64,000 bases of DNA from Forficula auricularia (GCA_024734495.1 JALMQS010000085.1:248001-312000); one strand, 5' to 3'; shown: positions 9,468-21,589, counted from the stretch's first letter. Program-made: numbers and translations. The notes: generated from the letters alone by a model not told the origin.

Positions 9468-11823
9468 ACTTTATCAATGCAAAGCATGGGTAGAAAGTAT
9501 TGTAATCGCTCTCGGGGCAAGCGTGAAGCTAGGGGTCCTCAGGTAAAGACTACGGAACCCATGGATTCAATTAAAGTCACAAATTGCTGCGTGTCCATAT
9601 AGATTGAATTTTAACGTGACGGTTTTGTCAAAAATTACATGGGGTCTCGTCGAGAGGCCAAAAGGGCGATTTTTTCATTTAGTGCGTGCGTATGGATGGA
9701 TGTATGGATGGATGTATGTATGTATATTATCGCTTTTTGGCTTACGATTTTTCACACCGTTGCACCGATTGAAATGAAAGTGAAAACCTACGCAGTTTTA
9801 ACAAAATGAAGCGCTGATTGGTTTGGTACATATCGGCAAACATTAGTACTTAGTTTTTATTTTTTTCTAAATATTTTGAAAATGACTTAACCAATTTTGA
9901 TGAAATTTAATATCCTAATTAAGTACCTTGGGGACCACAAAAAGGTTAAATAAAGTTTTAGTAAAAATTATATTTTTTAAAGTACTTTACTCTAAAATGC
10001 CAGATAGTACTTTTTAAAAAAATTTTAAATTTATTCATTTGATCGTTTTAATATAGCTCATTTAACCTAACTTAAGTAAGAATGGATAGGCTTCTCTCTG
10101 TGAAATGCTAAAAATTTGGGAGGAATTTTTATGAGTAACCATAGCAACTGCGTTGTTTTCTTATCCGTTACCTTTGCTGAAGACATAGAGAAATCGATTT
10201 TAAACCAAAAATGGCGATTGATTCTCATCTAGTTCTTGAGGAATAATCATTCTATATTGGATTTTTGACGTTTCGGTTTTTATTAGTAACCATTGCTGAA
10301 GACAGAGAAATCGATTTTAAACCAAAAATAGCGATTGATTCTCATCTAGTACTTGAGGAATAATCATTCTATATTGGATTTTTGACGTTTCGGTTTTTAT
10401 TAGTAACCATTGCTGAGGACATAGAGAAATCGACTTTAAACCAAAAATAGCGATTGATTCTCATCTAGTACTTGAGGAATAATCATTCTATATTGGATTT
10501 TTGACGTTTCGGTTTTTATTAGTAACCATTGCTGAAGACATAGAGAAATCGACTTTAAACCAAAAATAGCGATTGATTCTCATCTAGTACTTGAGGAATA
10601 ATCATTCTATATTGGATTTTTGACGTTTCGGTTTTTATTAGTAACCATTGTTGAAGACATAGAGAAATCGACTTTAAACCAAAAATAGCGATTGATTCTC
10701 ATCTAGTACTTGAGGAATAATCATTCTATATTGGATTTTTGACGTTTCGGTTTTTATTAGTAACCATTGCTGAAGACATAGAGATATCGACTTTAAACCA
10801 AAAATAGCGATTGATTCTCATCTAGTACTTGAGGAATAATCATTCTATATTGGATTTTTGACGTTTCGGTTTTTATTAGTAACCATTGCTGAAGACATAG
10901 AGAAATCGACTTTAAACCAAAAATAGCGATTGATTCTCATCTAGTACTTGAGGAATAATCATTCTATATTGGATTTTTGACGTTTCGGTTTTTATTAGTA
11001 ACCATTGCTGAAGACATGGAGGAATCGACTTAAAATAAAAAATAGCGATTGATTCTCATCTAATACTTGAGAAATAACCATTCTATATTGGATTTTTCAC
11101 GTTTCGGTTTTTATTAGTAACCATTCCTGAAGACATAGAGAAATCAACTTTAAACCAAAAATAGCGATTGATTCTCATCTAGTACTTGAGGAATAATCAT
11201 TCTATATTGGATTTTTGACGTTTCGGTTTTTATTGGTAACCATTGCTGAAGACATAGAGGAATCGACTTAAAATCAAAAATAGCGATTGATTCTCATCTA
11301 ATACTTGAGGAATAACAATTCTACATTAGGTTTTTGACGTTTCGATTATTATTAGTAACCATTGCTGAAGACATGGAGGAAACGACTTAAAATCAAAAAT
11401 AACGATCGATTCTTATCTAATACTAGAGGAATAACCTTATTGAATTCCATTTTGATGTTTTGACTATTAATGGAAAACCTCTACTGAAAATGTAGAAGAA
11501 TCGACTTAAAATCAAAAAGACTAAATTCTTTTATGGCAAACAACTCAAGATTGTTATTCCTCAAGTATTAGATGAGAATCGATGGCTATTTTTGATTTTA
11601 AGTCGATTCCTCTATGTCTTCAGCAATGGTTACTAATAAAAACCGAAACGTCAAAAATCCAATGTAGAATGGTTATTCCTCGACTCTTAAATGAGAATTA
11701 TTTTTGAATTAATTTCAATATGAACTACAAATTGCAAGTGATATCTGATTAATAATAAAGGAACAAACATATTAATATTTCAAATGAATTTGATAAAGTT
11801 TAGCAACTATCCGTTGCAGTTTA
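9468..11823 (+). mobile_element. Helentron-like non-autonomous element with 119-bp array (left arm copy)
   Basis: The start ACTTTATC...ATGCAAAGCAT is a near-palindromic end. Then come a body of about 600 bp with a short CATC/ATGT microsatellite, a tandem array of 119-bp monomers, a TTGGATAAAG-type subterminal inverted repeat and a terminal hairpin GCAACGATCCGTTGC (here with one change) ending GCAGTTTA. Opposed subterminal repeats (CTTTATCCAA), a terminal hairpin, an internal minisatellite and lack of coding match known Helentron-associated interspersed elements such as DINE-1. That class assignment is inference. Other copies: 17022-19385 (-), 40534-42419 (-), 50980-51652 (+, no array). No protein is encoded. 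Confidence 0.7.
10150..11535 (+). repeat. 119-bp tandem array (left arm)
   Basis: The motif GACGTTTCGG recurs at 10267, 10384, 10503, 10622, 10741, 10860, 10979, 11098 (as CACG), 11217 and 11336, a spacing of 119 bp except the first, which lacks 2 bases. Later monomers diverge. At about 11540 the array switches orientation, and one to two monomers read on the opposite strand up to 11700. Confidence 0.95.
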
Positions 11824-12060
11824 TTTTTCCATTATCATTAAATTATTAGGTAATTCCTCGTCGATGTATACAAACTATATATATGTTATATTTTCTTATA
11901 TTGATTTACAATAACATATTAGTTTTTTTTAATTAGAGATTTTATAATTTTGAAAATCGTAAAATTATATATATTTTATTATAGGAGCATATGGTAATCT
12001 GAATTTGATTTCTACATTGGCGGATCAAAAATAAAGGGCAGATGAGGTAGGCAGGCAATA

Positions 12061-12665
12061 CTTTTCTAACCATATGCTCAGTCCCTATCTTCCTGGCCTC
12101 AACCGAGTTTTCTTTTATAAGTCAACAGTGTTGCCAACTCATAAAACGAATAAAATACGGCGCCCAATATTAATAGTACGCAATAAATAATCTATTATTA
12201 TAAATAATAACAATAAACCAATGTAATATATTTTTATATAATTTATTTTTTAATCTAACTTTAATCATAGTTTAATTGAACTAATTAATTATCTAATTAA
12301 TTTTTTATAAATTGCCGATTTACATTTTGAAATTTTACAGAACAAATTGAAAATGTTCTCAAGTTTGAGTTATTAATAAAATGAATTTAATTTTTGATTT
12401 TAAGTCGATTCTCCATGTTTAAATGAGTACAATGAAGAATACTTGAAATTGCCAAAATCAATATAGAATGTTATTCTCGATTGTTAAGAATGATCACATT
12501 TTTAATGAAGCTAACAGAATTGCAAAATTGCAATGATATATTCGACAATATTAAAGGAATAAATATATGACATTGTTTAGCCTGAGGTTAGCACGATCCG
12601 TTGTGTTTATTTTTTATTATTTTTGCGTCTCTATAATAAAATTTTTGTCCTCACCTCATGAATTT
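12061..12665 (+). repeat. Left-arm copy of 2933-3190 repeat plus a badly diverged Helentron-like end
   Basis: 12061-12300 matches 2933-3190 and, inverted, 16540-16800. From about 12140 to 12660 this arm is peppered with deletions relative to both other copies, while flanking parts of the arm match well. A Helentron-like terminus is still traceable (GATCCGTTGTGTTTATT near 12595). Confidence 0.55.
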
Positions 12666-12667
12666 TT

Positions 12668-13022
12668 GTCCAATTTCCACCAAAATATAATCAGCTCTTA
12701 ATCTCAATGTCCCAAATTTAGGTTTTAAAATTCTTTTTGTTTTTCGCACTAGTTTTTGAGCTAGAGCCTACACAAAATTTGGTAACGAACTCACTTATAG
12801 ACATTTTGACAAAATAATTAATATCTCGTAAAATATAATTTTTATGCTGTTCACTTATTAGGACTTTTTTATAGATTAAAACGCCATGGTTTTGGTCAAT
12901 TTTTTTTATCAAAATATTTTAAGCCGTTTTTAAGATATTTCTAAAAAACCAATAAACAAAAACAAAATACATTTTAAATACACGATTATAATACTTGACC
13001 AAACCCTATATATAGTAATGTA
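12668..13022 (-). repeat. Dispersed repeat ending GGGTTTGGTCAAGTATTATA
   Basis: The segment carries, on the minus strand, GGTTTGGTCAAGTATTATAAT, CCATGGCGTTTTAATCTATA, TTTTGTCAAAATGTCTATAA and AAGAGCTGATTATA. Other copies are at about 15772-16130 (mirror), 37960-38240 and 61622-61975. It codes for nothing and its ends are not clear. Confidence 0.6.
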
Positions 13023-13033
13023 TATATATTGAC

Positions 13034-13388
13034 CGCCTCCGTGGTGTAATGGTCAGAGTAACTGACTGGCAACCCGGAGGTCTCGGGTTCGATTGCCGGC
13101 TATACCCAGACATTTTTTCTCTAAGTATAGGGTCTGGTAATAAAAATTAAGTGGGAGATAAATTTAACCGAATTTATCGCGCGGAGAATTTACCACTGCT
13201 CGAAGCCCCTAAAAACCTTAGTAAATTGGATATTGAATTGTATCAAAGTTTCTGAGATTGGCTCGTGATCCCGGCTTCTTTTCCTTCTACTCTGTTCTTT
13301 TCACTATGGAGGGGCCAGCCCATACAGACCTTTAGGGGATCCACCTTCTAGTGAATCTCCTTCTCACATCAATATCATTAAAAAAAAA
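13034..13388 (+). mobile_element. tRNA-derived SINE (left arm copy)
   Basis: The head has RNA polymerase III boxes: A box around TGGTGTAATGGTCAG (13042-13056) and B box GGGTTCGATTG (13086-13096). The cloverleaf acceptor ends do not pair, so it is not a working tRNA gene. A body of about 250 bp follows and ends in an A run (13380-13388). The 3' part (CCTTTAGGGGATCC, GAATCTCCTTCTC) is related, reversed, to the repeats at 28.69 and 43.99 kb. The mirror copy is at 15402-15747. Confidence 0.8.
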
Positions 13389-13393
13389 TGCGG

Positions 13394-13552
13394 GGGGTAA
13401 ACCGCGATTTGAATTAGGTCTACACTTCTTTGGAATTATATGGATATATTTTGAAATTAATTAAATAATGAACCTTTGTCTATTTTCTTCTACTTGGAAA
13501 TGAAAGTGGAACTGGAAGAATGTGTACACGATATTAGGTCGCGGTTCACCCC
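13394..13552. mobile_element. Small MITE with GGGGTGAACCGCGA ends (left arm)
   Basis: The terminal inverted repeat is GGGGTAAACCGCGA on the left and the reverse complement of GGGGTGAACCGCGA on the right, 159 bp in total. It has no coding capacity. Copies: 15239-15398 (mirror) and 44245-44382. Confidence 0.75.
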
Positions 13553-13965
13553 TCGTGGTTTGGTAAATTTGGCTATTTGGTAAAAGTGCTTCTGTCTCTT
13601 TAACTTATTTTTAATCATATTTTTGATGATTTCTATTTTTATAATTGAGTAAAAATTTTACTTTATTCAAATCTTCTGTTTTTAAAAATATAAAAAATAC
13701 TAAATATTAAAAATAGTTGTTAATTTTGAAAATACAATCATTTAGTGATAAAAACGTATTTAAATATTTTTTTTAGAAATCCACTGAGACCAACATTGAC
13801 ACAAATATCTCAATTTAAATTTCAAAATTGTTCCCAATTGCACGTATAATTCTTGAATATTAAAATTTTTGATAATTCAATTTTATCTGTCATTTTGTTA
13901 GAATGTTATATTAAGAAAATCATAGCATGGTGTGATTCGGTCTAAATAATTATAAAAATATTAAT

Positions 13966-14825
13966 AATCTTTAAAGAATTTGGTGTCGGTTCTAGGTGAA
14001 ACATTTTAATAGATAATAAGTAAAAAATATATTTTTCTTGGTGGGTTTCACAAACAAAACAAATATATGTTTTGAGTTTTTATCTCGATATATTTCGGGT
14101 TATGAGCCCATCATCAGGGGTTACAAAAGAAAACTAATTATAAAATTGGAAACAAATGTATAAGTGAAGTTCAATTGGGAGGAACGTACATGGTGGGGGG
14201 AAAGAATGCAGTATTGGTTATTGTATTAATAACTTTATTCCTATTCATTTTGAAAGAAAAGGCTTAGGTTGCATCTTTGGAGGCCACAGAAATTAAAGCC
14301 CTTTCAAATAATAGTAACACCCTTAATAACCATTTAGAAGTTGATAAAAATACCATTATAGATTATATTTTATAATTTAAATAACCAGATATTAAATATT
14401 ATTTCCCATTCTCAAAATTTCTAATTTAATGTTTTACTATTGTTTCTTTCAAGTTCTTAACCCCTCCTCCCTTACCTTATTCTATTTCTTCCTTCCTCTA
14501 TTTCTAAGCCCAGGGATAATTCTAAGCCCTTAGTTAAACTCCTCTGTTCATTTGTCTATTAATACAATAACCAATACTGCATTCTTTCCCCCCACCATGT
14601 ACGTTCCTCCCAATTGAACTTCACTTATACATTTGTTTCCAATTTTATAATTAGTTTTTTGTAACCCCTGATGATGGGCTCATAACCCGAAATATATATC
14701 GAGATAAAAACTCAAAACATATATTTGTTTTATTTGTGAAAAACCCACCAAGAAAAATATATTTTTACTTATTATCTATTAAAATGTTTCACCTAGAACC
14801 GACACCAAATTCTTTAAAGATTATT
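13966..14825. repeat. Foldback element at the palindrome centre
   Basis: Both sides carry, outside-in, GGTGTCGGTTCTAGGTGAAA, TATGTTTTGAGTTTTTATC, a CTGATGA...GAAA hairpin motif (14084-14125 and 14660-14700, opposite strands) and a GTACATGGTGGGG block. The same order occurs in degraded copies at 7.7 kb and in part at 45.84-46.1 and 60.8 kb. This suggests an independent foldback family that sits at the palindrome axis. Confidence 0.65.
14232..14556. other. Unique loop of giant palindrome
   Basis: 325 bp with no inverted partner. AT-rich on its left and pyrimidine-rich on its right (CCCCTCCTCCCTTACC and similar). No ORF, RNA gene or known repeat recognised. Confidence 0.85.
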
Positions 14826-15238
14826 AATATTTTTATAATTATTTAGACCGAATCACACCATGCTATGATTTTCTTAATATAACATTCTAACAAATGACAG
14901 ATAAAATTGAATTATCAAAAATTCTTAATATTCAGGAATTATACGTGCAATTGGGAACAATTTTGAAATTTAAATTGAGATATTTGTGTCAATGTTGGTC
15001 TCAGTGGATTTCTAAAAAATAGTTTTAAATACGTTTTTATCACTAAATGATTGTATTTTCAAAATTAAATAACTCTTTTTTTAATATTTAGTATTTTATA
15101 TTTTTTAAAAAACAGAAGATTTGAATAAAGTAAAATTTTTACTCAATTATAAAAATAGAAATCATCAAAAATATGATTAAAAATAAGTTAAAGAGACAGA
15201 AGCACTTTTACCAAATAGCCAAATTTACCAAACCACGA

Positions 15239-15398
15239 GGGGTGAACCGCGACCTAATATCGTGTACACATTCTTCCAGTTCCACTTTCATTTCCAAGTA
15301 GAAGAAAATAGACAAAGGTTCATTATTTAATTAATTTCAAAAATATATCCATATAATTTCAAAGAAGTGTAGACCTAATTCAAATCGCGGTTTACCCC
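15239..15398. mobile_element. GGGGTGAACC MITE (right arm)
   Basis: Mirror copy of 13394-13552 with the terminal repeats GGGGTGAACCGCGA and TCGCGGTTTACCCC. Confidence 0.75.
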
Positions 15399-15401
15399 GC
15401 A

Positions 15402-15747
15402 TTTTTAATGATATTGATGTGAAAGGAGATTCACTAGAAGGTGGATCCCCTAAAGGTCTGTATGGGCTGGCCCCTCCATAGTGAAAAGAACGAGTAGAAG
15501 GAAAAAGAAGCCGGGATCTGAGCTAATCTAAAACTTTGATACAATTCAATATCCAATTTACTAAGGTTTAAAGGGCTTCGAGCAGTGGTAAATTCTCTGC
15601 ACGATAAATTCAGTTAAAAATTTATCTCCACTTAATTTAGAATTATAGACCCTACTCACAGAAAAATGTCTGGGTATAGCCGGCAATCGAACCCGAGACC
15701 TCCCTGCGGTTGCCAGTCAGTTACTCTGACCATTACACCACGGAGGC
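15402..15747 (-). mobile_element. tRNA-derived SINE (right arm copy)
   Basis: Mirror of 13034-13388. A and B boxes are still visible on the minus strand. The T-run at 15402-15406 is the remnant of its poly(A) tail. Confidence 0.8.
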
Positions 15748-16169
15748 GTCAATATATGTATTACTATATAGGGTTTGGTCAGTATTATAATCGTGTATTT
15801 AAAATGTATTTTGTTTTGTTTTATTGGTTTTAGAAATCTCTTAAAAACGGCTTTAAAATATTTTGATAAAAAAATTGACCAAAACCATGGCGTTTTAATC
15901 TATAAAAAAGTCTAATAAAGTGTTCAACATAAAATACATTTTACGAGATATTAATTATTTTGTCAAAATGTCTATAAATTGAAGTTCGTTACCAAATTTT
16001 GGCTGCCAGGCTCTAGCTCAAAAAAACTAGTGCGAAAAACAAAAAGAATTTTAAAAGCTAAATTTGGGACATTGAGATTAAGAGCTGATTATATTTTGGT
16101 GGAAATTGGACAAAAAATTATGGGGGTGGGGGTTAAAAAATTTTAATTATGAGATTTTCAAAATAATAA

Positions 16170-16470
16170 AAAATAAACTGCAACGGATCGTTGCTAAACT
16201 TTATCCAAATTCATTTGAAATATTAATATGTTTATTCCTTTAATATTAATCAGATATATCATTTGCAATTTGCAGTTCATGTTGACTTTAATTCAAAAAT
16301 AATGATCGATTCTCATTTAACAGTCGAGGAATAACAATTCTATATTGGATTTTTGACGTTTCGGTAATTATTGGTAACCATTTCTGAAGACATGGAGGAA
16401 TCGACTTAAAATCAAAAAGACTAAATTCATTTTTGGTAAACAACTCAAGCTTGAGAACGTTTTTTCAGTT
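16170..16470 (-). repeat. Helentron-like terminal fragment
   Basis: Starts AAATAAACTGCAACGGATCG, includes AACTTTATCCAAATTC and one 119-bp-type monomer, and ends at CTCAAGCTTGAG. A short B-end-only copy. Its left-arm partner is heavily eroded. Confidence 0.7.
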
Positions 16471-17021
16471 TGGATATAGCGAGACAAAATATTAAATCGG
16501 CTAGCGTTGTAAAAAAGTTAATTAAGTTAAGTTAATTTAGTTCATTAACTCTAACAGTTAAAGTTAGATTAAAAAATAAAATTATATAAAAAATTAATAT
16601 TACATTTACGGTTTGTTGTTTATTATTTATAATAAATAAGATTATTTATTTATTACTATTAATATTGGAATTTTCATATTTTTAATCCATCGTTTTATGA
16701 GTTGGCAACACTGTTGACTTATAAAAGAAAACTCGGTTGAGGCCAGGAAGATAGGGACTGAGCATATGGTTAGAAAAGTATTGCCTGCCTACCTCATCGC
16801 TGACTCACAGTCCGCCATCATGAGGAAATCAAAAAATTCAGATTACCATATGCTCCTATAATAAAATATATATAATTTTACCTTCGATTTTCAAAATTAT
16901 AAAATCTCTAATTAAAAAAACTAATATGTTATTATGTAAATCAATATAGAGAAAATATAACATATATATGGTTTGTATACATCGACGAGGAATTACCTAA
17001 TAATTTAATGATAATGGAAAA

Positions 17022-19385
17022 TAAACTGCAACGGATAGTTGCTAAACTTTATCCAAATTCATTTGAAATATTAATATGTTTGTTCCTTTATTATTAATCA
17101 GATATCACTTGCAATTTGTAGTTCATATTGAAATTAATTCAAAAATAATTCTCATTTAAGAGTCGAGGAATAACCATTCTACATTGGATTTTTGACGTTT
17201 CGGTTTTTATTGGTAACCATTGCTGAAGACATAGAGGAATCGACTTAAAATCAAAAATAGCCATCGATTCTCATCTAATACTTGAGGAATAACAATCTTG
17301 AGTTGTTTGCCATAAAAGAATTTAGTCTTTTTGATTTTAAGTCGATTCTTCTACATTTTCAGTAGAGGTTTCCATTAATAGTCAAAACATCAAAAATGGA
17401 ATTCAATAAGGTTATTCCTCTAGTATTAGATAAGAATCGATCGTTATTTTTGATTTTAAGTCGTTTCCTCCATGTCTTCAGCAATGGTTACCAATAATAA
17501 TCGAAACGTCAAAAACCTAATGTAGAATTGTTATTCCTCAAGTATTAGATGAGAATCAATCGCTATTTTTGATTTTAAGTCGATTCCTCTATGTCTTCAG
17601 CAATGGTTACCAATAAAAACCGAAACGTCAAAAATCCAATATAGAATGATTATTCCTCAAGTACTAGATGAGAATCAATCGCTATTTTTGGTTTAAAGTT
17701 GATTTCTCTATGTCTTCAGGAATGGTTACTAATAAAAACCGAAACGTGAAAAATCCAATATAGAATGGATATTTCTCAAGTATTAGATGAGAATCAATCG
17801 CTATTTTTTATTTTAAGTCGATTCCTCCATGTCTTCAGCAATGGTTACTAATAAAAACCGAAACGTCAAAAATCCAATATAGAATGATTATTCCTCAAGT
17901 ACTAGATGAGAATCAATCGCTATTTTTGGTTTAAAGTCGATTTCTCTATGTCTTCAGCAATGGTTACTAATAAAAACCGAAACGTCAAAAATCCAATATA
18001 GAATGATTATTCCTCAAGTACTAGATGAGAATCAATCGCTATTTTTGGTTTAAAGTCGATATCTCTATGTCTTCAGCAATGGTTACTAATAAAAACCGAA
18101 ACGTCAAAAATCCAATATAGAATGATTATTCCTCAAGTACTAGATGAGAATCAATCGCTATTTTTGGTTTAAAGTCGATTTCTCTATGTCTTCAACAATG
18201 GTTACTAATAAAAACCGAAACGTCAAAAATCCAATATAGAATGATTATTCCTCAAGTACTAGATGAGAATCAATCGCTATTTTTGGTTTAAAGTCGATTT
18301 CTCTATGTCTTCAGCAATGGTTACTAATAAAAACCGAAACGTCAAAAATCCAATATAGAATGATTATTCCTCAAGTACTAGATGAGAATCAATCGCTATT
18401 TTTGGTTTAAAGTCGATTTCTCTATGTCCTCAGCAATGGTTACTAATAAAAACCGAAACGTCAAAAATCCAATATAGAATGATTATTCCTCAAGTACTAG
18501 ATGAGAATCAATCGCTATTTTTGGTTTAAAATCGATTTCTCTGTCTTCAGCAATGGTTACTAATAAAAACCGAAACGTCAAAAATCCAATATAGAATGAT
18601 TATTCCTCAAGAACTAGATGAGAATCAATCGCCATTTTTGGTTTAAAATCGATTTCTCTATGTCTTCAGCAAAGGTAACGGATAAGAAAACAACGCAGTT
18701 GCTATGGTTACTCATAAAAATTCCTCCCAAATTTTTAGCATTTCACAGAGAGAAGCCTATCCATTCTTACTTAAGTTAGGTTAAATGAGCTATATTAAAA
18801 CGATCAAATGAATAAATTTAAAATTTTTTTTAAAAGTACTATCTTACTTTAGAGTAAAGTACTTTAAAATATAATTTTACTAAAAACTTTATTTAACCTT
18901 TTTTGTGGTCCCCAAGGTACTTAATTAGGATATTAAATTTCATCAAAATTGGTTAAGTCATTTTCAAAATATTTAGAAAAAAATAAAAAACTAAGTACTA
19001 ATGTTTGTTTGCCGATATGTACCAAAAACTAATCAGCGCTTCATTTTGTTAAACTAATGGTAGGTTTTCAATTTCATTTCAATCGGTGCAACGGTGTGGA
19101 AAAAATCAAATAAAAAAGCGATAACATACATACATACATCCATCCATACATCCATCCATACGCACGCACTAAATGAAAAAATCGCCCTTTTTGGCTCCTC
19201 GACGAGACCCCATGTAATTTTTGACAAAACCGTCACGTGTTAAAATTCAATCTATATGAATACTACAATTTGTGACTTTAATTAAATCCATGGGTTCCGT
19301 AGTCTTTACCTTGAGGACCCCTTTGAAGCCACGCTTGCCCCGAGAGTGATTACAATACTTTACCCATGCTTTGCATTGATAAAGT
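17022..19385 (-). mobile_element. Helentron-like element with 119-bp array (right arm copy)
   Basis: Mirror of 9468-11823. The 3'-type end TAAACTGC lies at 17022, the array at about 17150-18690, and the near-palindromic 5' end at 19378-19385. Monomer variants occur in the reverse of the left-arm order (for example GAGATATCG at 10781 with 18058, and TTGAAG at 10651 with 18192). The array was therefore copied as a block. Confidence 0.75.
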
Positions 19386-20842
19386 AAAAACATCAGATCT
19401 TATTTAAAAATCTATAATATCTTTAATCTTTCTATATTCTAAATCTATATCTTTCTTTAAAATTGTCAAAATTATGAATTATGATGGCTAGATAACAACT
19501 TTTGTAATATATGAGATAAAATTTGGCTCATTTGTTCGTATGAAAAATAAATGTATTCTATTAGAATTTACTATAAAAATAAAAATTATCAAAAAATTGA
19601 CTATGATTAATTTAAGGAGAAAAAAGCACTTTAGAAAGTAATATAATTATAGGTATATATTAAAAAATTACGATTTTGTTGGAAATATTAAAGTACTTAC
19701 TTGTATTTATCTGGTATATAATAAACGTGCTCTGCTAACTGGAAAATATTCTGGTAGACTCAAATATAGAGATACAACGGTATAGATAGAATGATGTTGA
19801 AAACATTAATAAGATATTCCTGGTAAGACCGTATACAGTAATAAATCTAAGCTTACACACAGTATGACCATCTTGGGGTCGGTACTTACGAAATTCGACA
19901 CTGACGCCATCTAGATCCCAAAGCGCGCTATTTGAATATGAAAACAATATTTGTATAATTATTTCGACCGAATCACACCAAGGCGATTTTCTTAATATAA
20001 CATTTCTAGTAAAATGACAGATAAAATTGAATTATCAAAAAATTTTAATATTCAGGAATTATACGTTCAATTGGGAACAATTTTGAAATTTAAATTGGAG
20101 ATATTTGTGTCAACTTGGTCTCAGTGGATTTCTAAAAAATAGTTTTAAATACAACGTTTTTATTACTAAATTATTGTATTTTCAAAATCAATAACTCTTT
20201 TTAATATTTAGTATTTTATATTTTTTAAAAAACAGAAGATTTGAATAAAGTAAAATTTTTACTCAATTATAAAAATAGAAAATGTGATTAAGAATAAGTT
20301 AAAGAGACAGGAAGCACTTTTAGAAAAATAGTATATTATATTCTATAAATATATATATCTATATATATATTATAAAGTTACAATTTTAGAGAGAATTTGA
20401 AAGTACTTAATTCAATATTCTTTATATACATAACGGTGAGGCTGTGAACCTATATATCGAGGTATATTCGAATTAAATTTAGCTGCTCATGTAATGAATA
20501 TAACATGAAAAACGACCAGACTGCTCGAGCCATCCATGTGTACTCAGCCAGTAAGCCGGTGTATGCTGTGAGAAACGTTTCAAGTAACGAGGTAGGGAGG
20601 ATTGAGCATTCGCTAGTAGGTATACAAATCTCCGGAGGCCAATCAGAATAAAGTAGCCTGGCCAGTAAAGTGCCTGTTATTTCATTCAAACTCATTGATA
20701 TATGATTCTATTTAATATTTTAACTTCAGATTTTTAGATAAAATCCGTAAATTTAAATGTATAATATACGTATACCATATACTAGTATTATTGAAATATT
20801 TTTTATTTTTTGTTGGAAACAAAATCTTTTTTTCCAAAGGGG

Positions 20843-20883
20843 NNNNNNNNNNNNNNNNNNNNNNNNNNNNNNNNNNNNNNNNN
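20843..20883. other. Assembly gap of 41 N in right arm
   Basis: The gap interrupts the foldback-family remnant at 20.8-21.0 kb. Sequence on both sides still matches the left arm near 7830-8050. Confidence 1.
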
Positions 20884-21589
20884 TATATGTATCGAGATAA
20901 AACTCAAAACATATATTTTTTTTATTTTTTAATTTCTGTGAAATGTTACTTACCTACTTATTATTTAAAAATGTTCACCTTCAACTGAAACCTGACTTGA
21001 GATCATTAAAAATTAGATCCAACTTAACTTAATATTTTCAATTCTATTCATTTTTCCCTGTACTAAGCGCTGCTAGCCAAGCCACTTAATCATTGAACTT
21101 AAGATTTTCTTTCTCTTTTATATAATTATACCTATATATGTTAAGATTAAAAACATTCTTGAAATACAATTTCCTATCTGCTGGCCAGCTTTACCGGATT
21201 ATCCTCATAACAATGGATTCAAAATCAGTTATTCTTTAAATTAATAAATTGTAATTAGGTATATGAAATTTTGTGCTTGACATGAATTTTTTGAATTAAG
21301 AATAATAATTTCCAAAGAGGGAAGCACTTTCTGGGAACGCCTAAAATTAGGCAACTGTAATATTGAAGCCTTACAGATAGAATGCTTGCTTCAGGCTTGG
21401 AATAAATCAATTTTTATGTTTTTTCTGAAGGTGTTATTTATAAAGAAAATCGACAATTCTGAAACACTAGCACAAGAAAAAATATTTTCAAATTGATGTT
21501 ATTTATCTCGAAAAAAACATCCTGTAGAGAATAACTGCGAAGAAATTTATTCCAGTATTTGAATCATTTGATTTATTAATATTTATTTA

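Larger units (their letters stand above)
3697..14231 (+). repeat. Left arm of giant inverted repeat
   Basis: This arm of about 10.5 kb is mirrored by 14557-25284. Matching landmarks are 3698-3718 with 25263-25283, the F-box gene (5610-6101 with 22.86-23.46 kb), 8161-8230 with 20640-20706, the 119-bp array, the SINE (13034 with 15747), the MITE (13394 with 15398) and the innermost TATTAATA (14224-14231 with 14557-14564). The arms differ by many small indels. One block does not correspond at all: 6690-7360 on the left versus about 21360-21975 on the right. Confidence 0.95.

Noticed and set aside
10150..11535. CRISPR-like array of evenly spaced repeats
   Set aside because: The whole 119-bp unit is repeated without unique spacers and the context is eukaryotic; it is a tandem satellite in a transposon.
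13034..13110. tRNA gene on the plus strand (and 15670-15747 on the minus)
   Set aside because: A and B boxes are good, but the acceptor strands do not pair and a SINE body with poly(A) follows.
19054..19236. 60-residue minus-strand ORF with repeated MDVWMDV
   Set aside because: It is a translation of the CATC/CATA microsatellite in the Helentron-like body.
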